A DNA stretch of 64,000 nucleotides, taken from contig JAKOGI010000052.1 of assembly GCA_029747015.1 (NCBI GenBank), positions 872,501-936,500 on the forward strand, given 5' to 3'. The stretch comes from Carnegiea gigantea (Eukaryota > Streptophyta > Magnoliopsida > Caryophyllales > Cactaceae). The notes beneath the pieces were generated by a model, which was given only the letters and a program-made list of their open reading frames with translations, made no database searches and had not been told where the DNA came from. The position numbers and the translations under genes are program-made. Position 1 is the first letter of the stretch. Every line of letters starts with the position of its first letter. Shown piece by piece: positions 22,690 through 32,562 of the stretch.

Positions 22690-23470
22690 GTGTCAAGTGG
22701 AGGCCTCCATGTCCCGTGCTAATTGGACTGTGCGGTTGGGACATGCGTCTTCCAATGGTATCTGTTCAATACCATCTATGGCCTCGGGACGAGGCCGCTC
22801 AGGCTTGGTCGAAGTAACTGTGTGTATCACGAAGGCCTTTGTTGCTGGGGGAGAAGGTCCAGTCCATGCTTTCTTGCCCATTGGTCGGGGTTCCTGCCCG
22901 ATCGTCCGATCTATCAGGGGCCGAATGCTAACAAGGTAGTATTCGCGAGCCGTTCGTTGATCTCCCTGCATCGTGCCAACGCTTCCATCATCAGCTTCAA
23001 AGTGAAGTTGGAGCAAGTAGGGGGTGATAATAGCCTCTACTCTATGGAGGGTAGGCCACCCCAGGATGACGTTGTAGGCCGTGGGGACATTAACGACTAA
23101 AAAATCCACCTCCAGATTTTATGCCTTAACTTCGTCGCCCAAACGCAAAGGAAGACGGATCATCCCGGTGGGGTTCACCTCCTGTCCCCCAAAGCCCAGG
23201 GTGGGGTGTTCCAAAGGGACAATCTCTTTGCCCGGGTAAGTCAACTTCTTAAGCAGTCTTAGGTGATGATGTCTACCGAACTCCTCATATCAATAAGAAT
23301 TCTTTGCACAATGGCACTGGCGACCTTCATTTCTACTACCAGCGGGTCGTTGTACGGAGTTGTAAAGCGTTGGCCCTATTCCCCACCGAACACCATAGTG
23401 GGCATTGTAATTCGACTTCCTTGTTTGGCTATGAGAACTTGCTGGGCTCCTCGAACCTGAGCTTTCCAGG
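22690..23470 (-). pseudogene. Tat protease region, altered active site
   Basis: On minus: VATITGGYAEG-type lead-in near 23530, VEMKVASAIVQRILIDMRSSVDII with the active-site triplet reading D-M-R where retropepsins have D-T/S-G, then LGWPTLHRVEAI, the conserved flap-distal block of Tat proteases. Stops and frame changes lie near 23390 and 23120. The aspartate is kept but the Gly of the triplet is lost. Confidence 0.7.
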
Positions 23471-23515
23471 CAGACCGAGTGATGCCCTCGGCATATCCTC
23501 CAGTGATAGTGGCTA

Positions 23516-25070
23516 CTATCTCGGAGGAGCACTCTTTATCTTGTAGTTCGGCCGCGAGGGCTCGTGCTTCTTTTGAAAGAACCACGGACCTCTCTTCAAG
23601 AACCGATCAATCTGTCCTTTATCTGCCAGCTCGTGAAGGGCTTTCCTCAGTTCCTGACATTCAACGGTCGTCTGCCCATTCTGCTCATAAAACTCATAAT
23701 ATTTTCGTGCATTATGGGGTTTCGGCGTCGAGGTCATCGGGGGCTGCCTCTCCAGCATGGATGATCCCTCACTTCAAGAAGGATACTTCTGGGATCTGTG
23801 GTGAATCGAGGATCAACAACCTCAAGTCGTGGCCTCCTATCTCTTCCTCCCTCGCCTATCCTTCGGCTCGGGTTTCTGTCCCCAGGGGCCTTATCTTTCT
23901 TGGGAACATCCGTGTTTTCAGCACAGATCTTATAGGCATGGATAAAATCGACGGCCTTCCTTAGCGCTTTCGCCAGGGTAGTCTCCTTTTGCTTGGCTAG
24001 AGAGCACTTGAACCCGCCACTCTTTAGGCCATTGAGGAACGAAGTGTACGCCACCCTGGCCTCTAGGTCAGGAATTAAGACCGCCTCCTGGTGGAAGCGT
24101 TTGACGAAGTCAGTTAGGGACTCCTGTGGTCCTTGTTTGATCTTCGAAAGGTGGATGCTCGTTCGCCTTTCTTTGCTGCTGGCAATGAACTGGCTGACGA
24201 ACCTGTCAACTAAATCCTAGAAGCAGGAGATGGTTTTCGGAGCCAAGCCATTAAACCAAGACTGTGCTACCCCTTTAAGGGTAGCGGGAAAGAACCGACA
24301 GTACGCGACATCATCAACATCTTTGACATATATCTGTGCCTTGCACACCCCTAAGCGCTCCTCAGGGTTAGTTGTCTCATCGTATAGGTTGATGGTGGGC
24401 ATCTTCACTTTCCCATAGCGTGGAGCATTGATGATCTCTGCGCTAAACGGGGTGGAGAAAGGGACGGACCCTGTCTGAGCGGCCGTACCGGAGACCTTCT
24501 CAGGATGCCTCTCTATCTCCATCAATGATGTGCTCCTTCGAGGGGGGACCATCCCTGTGAGCTGGTTGTGCTGATGAGACTGCGAGCCATTTCCCTCATG
24601 AGGGGGACTTCGTCTGCGCTCGCGGTAAGAACGATGCTCGGGGGCCTGCCTTCATTTAGAGGCTTCACCTCGAGGCCTTGAGGTCTACTCTTGCTTCTCG
24701 CACCAGGCTGTTTGTCAGGAGTGTGTTGCATATGGTGTCGAGGCTGTAATTGACCTCGTTGGCTCTCCATGGCTTGGACGGTGGCTATGTTGGGCATTGA
24801 AACCAATAGAATGGTCTTGGTTCTCTCCCCGCATCCACCTATCTCCATTAACGTGAGGGGCCTCCCTCATCCTCTCATTATGGCAGCGGGACATCATGGG
24901 GTCATGCTTATAAGAGGGCTCACAGCCCGTGGCAGGCATGTACTCGAAGCGAGGAAGAGGCGTTGCAGAACTCGCGGCTTCTACTGCCTTCTTCACTTGC
25001 TCTGAGACCTACTGCATTGTGGCATACGTCATGGTGGACATGAAGTTTTTGAGGGCATCCACCATGACAT
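23516..25070 (-). pseudogene. Tat gag, broken
   Basis: On minus from about 25070: a coiled N-terminal part ending in MSTMTYATMQ, a variable linker, and the capsid domain near 24440-24080 with INLYDETTNPEERL, CRFFPATLKGVAQSWFNGL and then GPQESLTDFVKRF, AYTSFLNGLKSGGF. This is the retrotransposon gag core that packs the RNA. Premature stops lie at about 25009 and 24217, and frame changes near 24550 and 23740. The part near 23640 (KYYEFYEQNGQTTVECQELRKAL) is the segment between capsid and protease. Confidence 0.8.
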
Positions 25071-25184
25071 AGGCCTCTTGCCTAGCCGGGTGCCGGTCGA
25101 CTGGCCGGGGGTCTGCCCGAGAACTTCCTGAGGCGTTCGCGACCTCTGGAGGTACTGGGGCTTCCGTGACGAGCTCTTTATCTC

Positions 25185-25202
25185 TCCCCACAGACGGCGC
25201 CA
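25185..25202 (-). other. Tat primer binding site
   Basis: On minus this reads TGGCGCCGTCTGTGGGGA, four bases inside the 5' LTR end. The first nine bases match the tRNA-Asp-type site seen in many Tat/Athila elements; the rest differs from the usual GCCGGGGA style. Confidence 0.7.
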
Positions 25203-25206
25203 AATG

Positions 25207-25668
25207 TGTTTCGGGAACTTCCTGTGCCTCATTGAAGATGACATGGGACGAGAGCTCGGGCTTTCGTGATGGCATATGCAGATCAACTATTGGGCTCCCC
25301 TCCTTGGTCGAACATGCAAAAAAAGCACCCCCGTGTTGTAGTCCAGGGAACGTCTCTTTAACGACCAAGTCAAAGGAGGGTCCAAGAGAGATAAATGCAA
25401 CAAAGAGAGAGGGAGATGAGAGTCAATTATGCCAGAGTGCCAATCCTTTTCCCAAGGTGGGTGGGTGAGTATTTATAACTCCTGTAGTAAGGCATAGGAT
25501 GGTAACTTCATGTTGCAGATCCCCAAAGTGGAATGCTATCCGATTTGCTCCGTTTGGGCCTCTGGTGATAGCCCTAAGGGTCCCGTTTGTGCCTTCTATA
25601 CCTGGTTGGGCCTGTCTTGCAATTGGGTATCCCTGGGCCTTCCAGAGAAAATAATATTTTCTGGATCA
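25207..25668 (-). repeat. Tat 5' LTR (462 bp)
   Basis: TGTTTCGGGAAC to TTTCTGGATCA, the partner of 15670-16130. On minus this LTR carries the promoter for gag-pol. It contains GAGAGAGAGGGAGATGAGAG, shared by both copies. Confidence 0.9.
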
Positions 25669-25673
25669 GAAAG

Positions 25674-26334
25674 ACCAATGCTATGATCATTCCACAGGCT
25701 AGCAGGAGCCAATAAGAGGATGCACGTGACACATAACGCTACCCTAACCCTTTTCTTAGCTCAACTCATTTTTTACAAATCGAAATTATTTTTCTGAATA
25801 TATATTCTTTTTTTAATTAAAATTCATTTTCAATTGTTCTACAAGTCAGTAACCATCGATTTTAACCTGGGATTTTTAAGAAATTACCCAATGGCTAATG
25901 GCATTACACCACCTAGCACATAGGGCCAACCACATTATGGCACATAGTATAGAGCTCCCACCAAACGCCTCCCCAGCCCTGGTCTTGCAAACTCAATGTC
26001 CGAGCAACAATTCCTATATCATATTCTTAGGAACACATGTTGTAAAAAACTGTGTAAGCAAATATGTATTTGTAGTTTAATATATGGCAAATACATTGAA
26101 ACATGTGCTCAAATACGTGCAATGATTTAGACTTAAGGAGTTTCCTTGAAAAGTTACATGTAAATGGTTGGATTTTTGCCCCATCAATGGAACCAAGGAA
26201 GAGGATCAAAGAAAAGAGATATAATCAATGATTTAAAAGGGGCTCAGATAGGCACAATATTTAAGGATCAACTCAACCAAATGTGTAAACTGATAGTTGA
26301 AAGTAGAGGAATAGAATTTATACTGTAACACGCC
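25674..26334. other. Spacer without recognised features
   Basis: AT-rich sequence to the right of the Tat element. No gene or element ends seen. Confidence 0.4.
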
Positions 26335-26560
26335 CCTTATGCAACTGTCCTTTCGACTTGAAGCATTGATGCCACAAAATCTGGTCTTACCTTGCGCAAT
26401 AAAGCAATATCGGGATGGCTAAGATTCGAACCTAAGATCTCTTACTCACAAAGGCTCTGGTACTAGGTTTAAAGACTAACTTAGCCAAAATTTTAAATGA
26501 TCGTTGAAAGCCCCAAAAAAAGGTTTTATACGCTAACACACATCAATAAGGTCATGAACG
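26335..26560. repeat. Unclassified dispersed-repeat remnant with a decayed primer-site-like motif
   Basis: Phrases such as GTAACACGCCCCTTATGC and GATTCGAACCTAAGATCTC are of the kind common in plant dispersed repeats. On minus, TAGTACCAGAGCC (around 26455-26467) resembles the initiator tRNA site TGGTATCAGAGC, so this may be an LTR-internal junction. A related ~40-bp phrase (CTCAACCAAA…GTTGAAAG) stands on both sides (about 26270 and 26475). The call is tentative. Confidence 0.3.
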
Positions 26561-26925
26561 TGGACGGATGAGTGAAGTTAGGCCATATCTTTGGCAGCAT
26601 CCACTAATTGAGGCCCCAATTGTCCGCTGGGTTCGAGTTAGATATGGGTGAACACAATTTCCAAGTATCATATTATTGTAACAAAATCAATCAAACGGTT
26701 TTAATTTCGGTTCTAAGAAAAAAAAAATATTCGAAATTTTTTGTGAAGATTATAGTTTTTGTGAAGTTAACAAACAAAGTTTTGCGATAGATTACATGTG
26801 AAATGAATGAATTTTTTGTGAAGATTATAGCTTTTTTAAGTGTTTTACTATTTTGGTTTAAAATTAATCCAATTTGAACATTGCTAAAGATTTATGCTTA
26901 TGAAATTAGGGACCCAGGGTTAGGA
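26561..26925. other. Spacer without recognised features
   Basis: AT-rich, no gene or element end identified. Confidence 0.4.
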
Positions 26926-27031
26926 TCCGCTGGGGATGGGAATGGAATTGGGATGGGGCCATCTGTTGGCTATGGGGACGGAACAAGGAGGGCGCCCCCT
27001 AGGTACGACCCGTCTCATTGTCATCCCTACA
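26926..27031. mobile_element. Fragment of a TAGGGATGGCAATGGG-type element
   Basis: GGGGATGGGAATGG at the left and GTCATTGTCATCCCTAC at the right (27015-27031) match the ends of the element at 48324-48896. Both ends are altered and almost all of the middle is missing. Confidence 0.45.
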
Positions 27032-27771
27032 TGTGAGGCACAATGTCTGACTAGACTAGGTTGACATGGATGAGATGCAGGTCCATGTTTAATCCAAAGT
27101 GACAAATACAAAAGACATTTTTGTAAATTGTTTTGATCAATTTTTTTGGGGGGGGGGGGAATTGTTTTACCAAAAGACACCTTCGATAACATTGGAGATG
27201 TAAACTAACGTAAAATAGTTTGATGTTCAAAAAATTAATGCGCATTATATTTACAAGAAGAAACATGGTTAACAATATGGTACATGTCTATTTTTAGTCA
27301 CGAATTTACAAAGATAACTTAAGGGACATTATTGTAAATTTATCAGTAAAAGACATATTAGATAGTGTTAGAGGTATAATTAATTGGATAACTTGTGCAA
27401 TAATGCATATCTTTATATAATAAATGCTAAAATGGGTGATATGCTAATATTTAAGGATTTCAAAATTGTTGCAATTTGGTGCACTCCCGTCTAATTATTG
27501 TGTTATCTTTAATGTTTAAAATTTGAAGTGATATAACCCCCACTATGTGCAATAACCAACCAGCCCTCAAACAGCCCAAAAAAAAAAGAAGAAATTGTGC
27601 GATTTGTCGGATTTCGTTTAATCTCAACCGTAAGAATTATGCTTCTATTAACTTTAAGTCGTTGATGCAGGCTAATTTTTAAAGGACAAAATACATAAAA
27701 TCTATAACTGCAATGTAATTGTGTGTCCCCCCACTCACCCACGTCTCTTTCTCTCTCTCATCTGAAATCAA
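27032..27771. other. Spacer, possibly upstream region of the gene at 28009
   Basis: Contains a G-run (27149-27159). CT-rich sequence begins near 27745. No element ends recognised. Confidence 0.35.
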
Positions 27772-27778
27772 TATAAAC
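27772..27778 (+). promoter_or_regulatory. Candidate TATA box upstream of the split host gene
   Basis: TATAAAC, followed by a CT-rich leader of about 200 bases with CTCTCTGTCTCTCTCTCC, a style common in plant 5' UTRs, and then the ATG at 28009. Confidence 0.45.
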
Positions 27779-28008
27779 TGCAAGTTGTTCACAACTTTTT
27801 TTCACCCTTAATTGCCTCCTCTCTCTGTCTCTCTCTCCAGTCTCCACGGCTCAGTTCTCCTCTTCCAGAAACTCCATCTCTGTTCCCCAGTATATTCTTT
27901 CTCCCTCATGAAGAAACCCCCATCTGTCTTCCCCACTATATTTCTTTCTGCCTCATGAAAATCACCATTCCTTTTGAATTTTTTTTAAAAAGAAAATCTT
28001 CATCCGCA

Positions 28009-28596
28009 ATGGTCCTTTCTTTTTCTAAAGCCACAATTATGTTGAATGGCCAGATCAATGGAGCCAAAAGGGACATAATTTTGAAAATCACAGGTTTTTT
28101 GGGTTTAGTTTGTTTATTTTGTGTTTAATTTTGTGTTTTTCATCTCATATTGTCATTTTGTTTTGGAATTTTGATTGGTTTCTTTTGGTAGGATTTTCCT
28201 TTTTTCTCAGAGCGGGTTATGTCAAGGCTCAATAATAATATGGTCATCGTCACTGAGATCGAAGGTGCACTTCATCTTCTCTGAGTGTTGATTTTCCTAT
28301 CACTTCTTTTTGGGTTGTTTTTCAGGTTTTCCTTATTTCTATTTCGTTGATTTTCTTGCTCATGTAGGTTTTGTTGATTTGGAAAACTTCCCTCTCATTT
28401 TTGTTGATTTAGGTTCTTGGGTTTATGAGGGGCCTCTATCGAGAGTGTGCGTGCACGTGTGTGAGCAATGAGATGTTGAAGGAAGTCATTTGAGTAATAT
28501 TCATTTTCTTTTTATGTAGGTTCTCAAGGTGATGACGGTGCAATTTTATCTATTAGAGGCATGACTATTGTAGTTGACTCTATTCCATAGGTATCT
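28009..28596 (+). pseudogene. Unidentified host gene, exons 1-3, split by the Athila element
   Basis: ATG at 28009 opens exon 1 (28009-28093, ending CAG before GTTTTTT). Exon 2 is 28211-28264 (after TTTTTCTCAG; donor GAAG/GTGCAC). Exon 3 starts at 28520 (after TTTTTATGTAG). Reading phase carries one base over each junction without a stop, which supports the exon chain. Encoded motifs: MLNGQINGAKRDIILKIT, then RLNNNMVIVTEIE, then GDDGAILSIRGMTIVVDSIP. A TAG stands at 28588-28590, after which the frame stays open across the Athila target site into 35857. I do not recognise the family; mixed Val/Ile strands suggest a folded protein. Either a gene killed by a stop plus the insertion, or a gene fragment carried here earlier. 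Confidence 0.5.
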
Positions 28597-29924
28597 TGAT
28601 AAACCTCTATTTTGACCTCTTTTTAGCTCTTATATGGTCCCTATTTTTCACTGTTTCTATGATAAATCTGTATGAGCAAGGATCAAATTCATCTCCTTGG
28701 ATTCAATTGTGCTTATAATGTGGTTTGTTTTATACTTTCCAGAGGAATCTTCGGGTCTTAATAGAAAGGATGACTTTGGCAATGAATTACGAGGAGATTG
28801 AGGTCTAATGAAGCCCCGAGAGCCAAAGGAAGACGAGTAAAAGAGTGCACGACCGTGCTGCAGGAGTGCACAGCCGTGCTGCAGAGGCTGAAGCTACGCA
28901 CTGGCTGGCTACAGGAGGCGTACGGCCGTGCGCCCTGACGCACAGCTGCCCGTGCGTCTAAGCAAGACCGTGCATCAGCCCGCTGTCGCACAACTTAAGT
29001 GATTTTTCGGGCAGTTTTTGGGAGACTTCAGTTTTTTTTTTGGAGAGCACTCTTCTTAGGCGATTTATAGGGTTTTATTAGGGGATTTTCTTAAATGCCT
29101 TTTGGATTGAATTCATCGTAATTGAAGATTGTTCTACTTCCACACGATGATTAATTCAAGTTTGTCTCTTGACTCTCCTCTCTTGTTCTTGATTATTTTA
29201 GGGTTTGTTATGGTTATTGAATTGTATGTTGTGGTTGTTATTAAAAAGATGATTCTAGGCTAAATCTCCCAACTTGGGTTGGGATTAATGCCGGCTATGT
29301 GTTGTTGAATTATGGATTAGCCCGTACCTCTACTTTCCCCTTGTTAGTTTGTGATTTCTGCTATGCACGCCACATGTTCGATGAATTGCTTGAAAGAGTA
29401 TTCATCCATTTTTGCTAGGGTTTAGGAGAACGTTGAGAGACAAAACCTTTACTTAGTGTGACTTAGTAGACAATTAGGGTTTTAATATGAAAATAATTAA
29501 AATTCTAATTAGGATTTGAGATTGTAAATCTTGTAATCTTTCGACTTTTAGTTCCATGAGAATAGATGACTATAGTTGTAGGATTAATCTTCGAATCTTC
29601 AGAGAGGGAGGAGATGGGCTTAACTGACGATCTATTCACTCGTAATGCATGCTTGGGTTTGTTTGGTAGGGTTAATAATTGATTCACTGGCATAGTCGTG
29701 CTATTAATTCCAACCTAAGTGTTTTCCATTCTGTTGTTTATTTCACTACTTAGTTGTTAGAATTTTCCTTAGTTTAATTCTCAATCAACAATTGTAATCG
29801 CCTAGATTGAGTAATCTAATTAGTTTTAGTAATTGGAACCAAGTCCCTTGTGGAATACGACCCGTACTTGCTGTGTTCTAGCTACAGCTACACCGTGCAC
29901 TTGCGGTATAAATTTAAGACAACA
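28597..29924 (+). repeat. Athila 5' LTR (1,328 bp)
   Basis: From TGATAAACCTCTATTTTGACC to AAATTTAAGACAACA. In the first 290 aligned bases I count about 22 differences from the right LTR. Contains repeated GTGCACRRCCGTGCTGCAG steps (about 28845-28885). Confidence 0.9.
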
Positions 29925-29930
29925 AGTTTT

Positions 29931-29947
29931 TGGCGTCATTGCGGGGA
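29931..29947 (+). other. Athila primer binding site
   Basis: TGGCGTCATTGCGGGGA, a slightly decayed form of the tRNA-Asp-type TGGCGCCGTTGCCGGGGA, six bases after the LTR. Confidence 0.8.
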
Positions 29948-30265
29948 ACTTGTGCCTTTCAATATTAGAATCGATTCGAATACTCTAGACTAGGCTTTTC
30001 TTTTTTTCTTTTGTTTTAGTTTATAATTCTTCCTATTCTTGCTAGAAGCTGTTTACATCATGGTAGTGTTTGCTTTTGTATACGCAGAAGGAGTCAAAGG
30101 GATCAAAACTTTATCCCATTAGATCCTAAGGTTAAAGTAGCAGCTCGCACGCACAGCAGAGAAGCGAGAAGGAGGAAGAAAGCAGAAGCAGTGATGTCAG
30201 GGCAAGACCAGAGGGTGTTGCGCGATTACGCCCTACCATAAGCATCGGGTATCACATCGTCTATT

Positions 30266-31460
30266 GTGAACCCGACGGTCGAAACCAACAACTTCAAACT
30301 CAGTCCCGCACTCATCACCTTCGTGGAGCAGGACCAGTTCTGCGGTCGCCCTTTAAATAACCCCAATGTGTACCTTCATAAATTCCTCGCAAAGTGTGAT
30401 ACCATCAAACTCAATGGGGTGGCCACCGATGCGATTCAACTGAGGCTCTTCCCATTCTCACTGAGGGATAAAGCCAAGGACTGGCTGCAGAATAAGGAGC
30501 ACAACTCGTTCACTACCTGGGAGGCTCCCTCAAAGGCTTTCCTTAGCAAATACTTCCCACTAAGTAAGACTGTCAAGCTAAGGATGGACATCACATCCTT
30601 CACCCAACAGGATGGAGAGTCCATATACGAGGCATGGGAGAGGTTTAAAGACCTCCAGCGACAATGTCCCCACCACAGAGTTCCTGACTGGCACGTAATC
30701 TAAACCTTCTAGAATGGGTTAGAGCAGTCAGTGAAAATTTCTATCGATGCCGCAGCGGGGGGTGCTCTCATGGGCAAGTCTATTGAAGCGGTGAAGGCAT
30801 TGTTGGAAGAGATGGCTTCCAACAATTATCACTGATCGAGTGAGAGAGCCACCCCCAAGAGGGGCGGTGGCAGACACGAGGTGGACGCTGTGACACTTCT
30901 GGCCAGTAGGGTGGACGCCCTAGTATAGCGATTGGATAGAGTGGCTACCCTATCAGTCACTTCTATGGGGTCATCAATGGGGGCCTATACATATTGTGAG
31001 GCCTGCAGTGTACAAGGTCATACCTCCGTTGAGTGTTACAATACTCCTCCTAGCATTGAACACGTCAATGCTTTCCATAGCCACAACCTTCTACCACAAA
31101 ATAACCTCCATCCCACCACCTATAGTTAGGGTTAGAAGAGTCACCGAAATCCTCTTTGCAAGAACCCCAACCCTTACCCCCAAAGTTCTGTCTAGCCACT
31201 TAGTTTTCACAACAGAGCTCCCTATAATCCTCCACCCCCTCCATCTCCTCAACCCACATCATATCTGGAGAGTCTCATGGAGCGCTTTATAGCAACTTAG
31301 ATCAAGACTAATGAAAGTCTTGGTGAATCGATCAATTTACTGACCTCCAGGATCGATGCCATGGCTGCCCATCAGAAGACAATGAATGCCCAGATCGCTC
31401 AGGTCGCTCAACAAGTGAGCCACCTGTCTCGGCCTCAGGGGCATCTCCCAAGCCAGCCCG
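30266..31460 (+). pseudogene. Athila gag, interrupted by stops
   Basis: Open from about 30266 to TAA at 30701-30703: FKLSPALITFVEQDQFCG, then AIQLRLFPFSLRDKAKDWL, ITSFTQQDGESIYEAWERF and KDLQRQCPHH, the Athila capsid signature. The same frame continues with further stops near 30710, 30833 and 30927. A zinc knuckle CEACSVQGHTSVEC (C-x2-C-x4-H-x4-C) sits at 30995-31036, so the nucleic-acid binding part was present. A coiled segment (SRIDAMAAHQKTMNAQIAQV) follows. At least three of the stops can be read as CAA to TAA, CAG to TAG and TGG to TGA. Confidence 0.85.
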
Positions 31461-31497
31461 AGACTAACCCTGAGGTCATGTCAATGCCATCTTTGCG

Positions 31498-32562
31498 ATG
31501 GGGGAGGTGTTAGAGGAGAGCCCGGTGATGGTTCTCCAAGAGGTAGCTTATATTCTTGATTCTGCAAGAACAGAGGGGAGGAAGAAAGAAGAGAATCTAA
31601 GTTTTATTATGGACCCTAGCCCTACACTTCCTGCTCATACTTGCCAACCCCCATTGCCTTTTCCTCAGAGACTGGCATGGTCTAAGCTATCTCAGCTTGA
31701 ATTTAGATTCGCGCGATTCCTAGATACTCTACATCGAATCTATGTCAGTAGCCCCTTCATGGAAGCTCTCAAGGATGTACCTGCCCATTTGAAGTTCTTG
31801 AGAGAGCTCTTGTCCAAGAAGGGAGAATCTGGGGAAGTTTCAGTGGCTCTCATTGGCAGATCCTGGAGCGCGCTCTTACAGAGGTGGTCGCCATCAAAAC
31901 TGCAGGAACCCGACAATTTCTCTATCCCATGCTGCATAGAGGATATGCAGATCGAGAGAGTCCTTTACGGTATGGGCGCCAGCGCGAGCCTCATGCCGCT
32001 CTCTGTCTGCAAGAAGTTGCAACTACGAGACCTCACGCCCACCAACATAACTATTCAGCTAGCATACTGCTCTACTGGGCAGTCTGTCTGCATTCTGGAG
32101 GATGTCCTAATCCAGGTGGATAAGTTCCTCATCCCCTATGATTTTGTCGTTCTTGACATAGATGAGGATTTCCCGACCCTAATCATCTTAGGTCACACAT
32201 TCCTTGCGACTGCCGAGGCAGTGATCGATGTTCAGGCAGACACTCCATCCTTCCAACTGTGTGGGGAAAGAGTGGACTTCAGTTTCCCTCCTTCTGTACC
32301 GCCTTCAGCGCCTGTCCTTCCTTTACCTTCTGAGGAGCCTATCCCTCTTTTCCCCTTCACTGCTATTTCTGGGGTTAAGATATCTAATAGAAATGGGGGA
32401 TCTCACATATTGCTTGGAGGTTCTTCTACTTTTTCTGCGATCGTCCCGATTCGTTTCGCGACTGCTTCTGCTTGTACTGGGAAGGTACAGGATCCTACTT
32501 CACATTTCTCCACCTCCCCTAGGCCACCTCCCGCATCGTTACCGTCTACTATTTGGAGGTAA
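31498..32562 (+). CDS. Athila gag-protease spacer and protease, catalytic Asp lost
   Basis: Uninterrupted frame of 354 codons. It contains PPLPFPQRL, then the alignment block FMEALKDVPAHLKFLRELLSKK, FSIPCCI and the protease core: LYGMGASASLMPLSVCKKLQL, ILEDVLIQVDKFLIPYDFVVLD, and LIILGHTFLATAEAVIDV. Athila proteases have DLGAS at the active site; here the Asp codon position reads Gly (YGMGAS), so the enzyme would be inactive. After about residue 260 the frame becomes Pro/Ser rich and no longer resembles the family, and pol is missing. The initiation codon at 31498 is only the start of the open frame; the natural protein would continue from gag. Confidence 0.8.
   Translation: MGEVLEESPVMVLQEVAYILDSARTEGRKKEENLSFIMDPSPTLPAHTCQPPLPFPQRLAWSKLSQLEFRFARFLDTLHRIYVSSPFMEALKDVPAHLKFLRELLSKKGESGEVSVALIGRSWSALLQRWSPSKLQEPDNFSIPCCIEDMQIERVLYGMGASASLMPLSVCKKLQLRDLTPTNITIQLAYCSTGQSVCILEDVLIQVDKFLIPYDFVVLDIDEDFPTLIILGHTFLATAEAVIDVQADTPSFQLCGERVDFSFPPSVPPSAPVLPLPSEEPIPLFPFTAISGVKISNRNGGSHILLGGSSTFSAIVPIRFATASACTGKVQDPTSHFSTSPRPPPASLPSTIWR

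Larger units (their letters stand above)
15670..25668 (-). mobile_element. Tat-lineage Ty3/Gypsy LTR retrotransposon, 9,999 bp, TSD GAAAG
   Basis: Two direct LTRs (15670-16130 and 25207-25668), an exact 5-bp target duplication GAAAG (15665-15669 and 25669-25673), a primer binding site next to the right LTR and a polypurine tract next to the left LTR show a complete element on the minus strand. Domain order on minus is gag, protease, RT, RNase H, integrase, the Gypsy order. A spliced ORF lies on plus between the integrase end and the 3' LTR, as known for Tat/Retand-type elements. Stops, frame changes and altered catalytic residues (protease, RT, RNase H) show it is dead. Confidence 0.92.

Noticed and set aside
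22565..23964. Several plus-strand frames of 120-160 codons opposite Tat gag-protease
   Set aside because: They are shadows of the minus-strand polyprotein; the only plus-strand gene of the element with family motifs is at 16423-18810.
26395..26430. tRNA gene suggested by GATTCGAACC
   Set aside because: Only a B-box-like phrase; no A box, anticodon arm or acceptor pairing found, and the context is a dispersed repeat.
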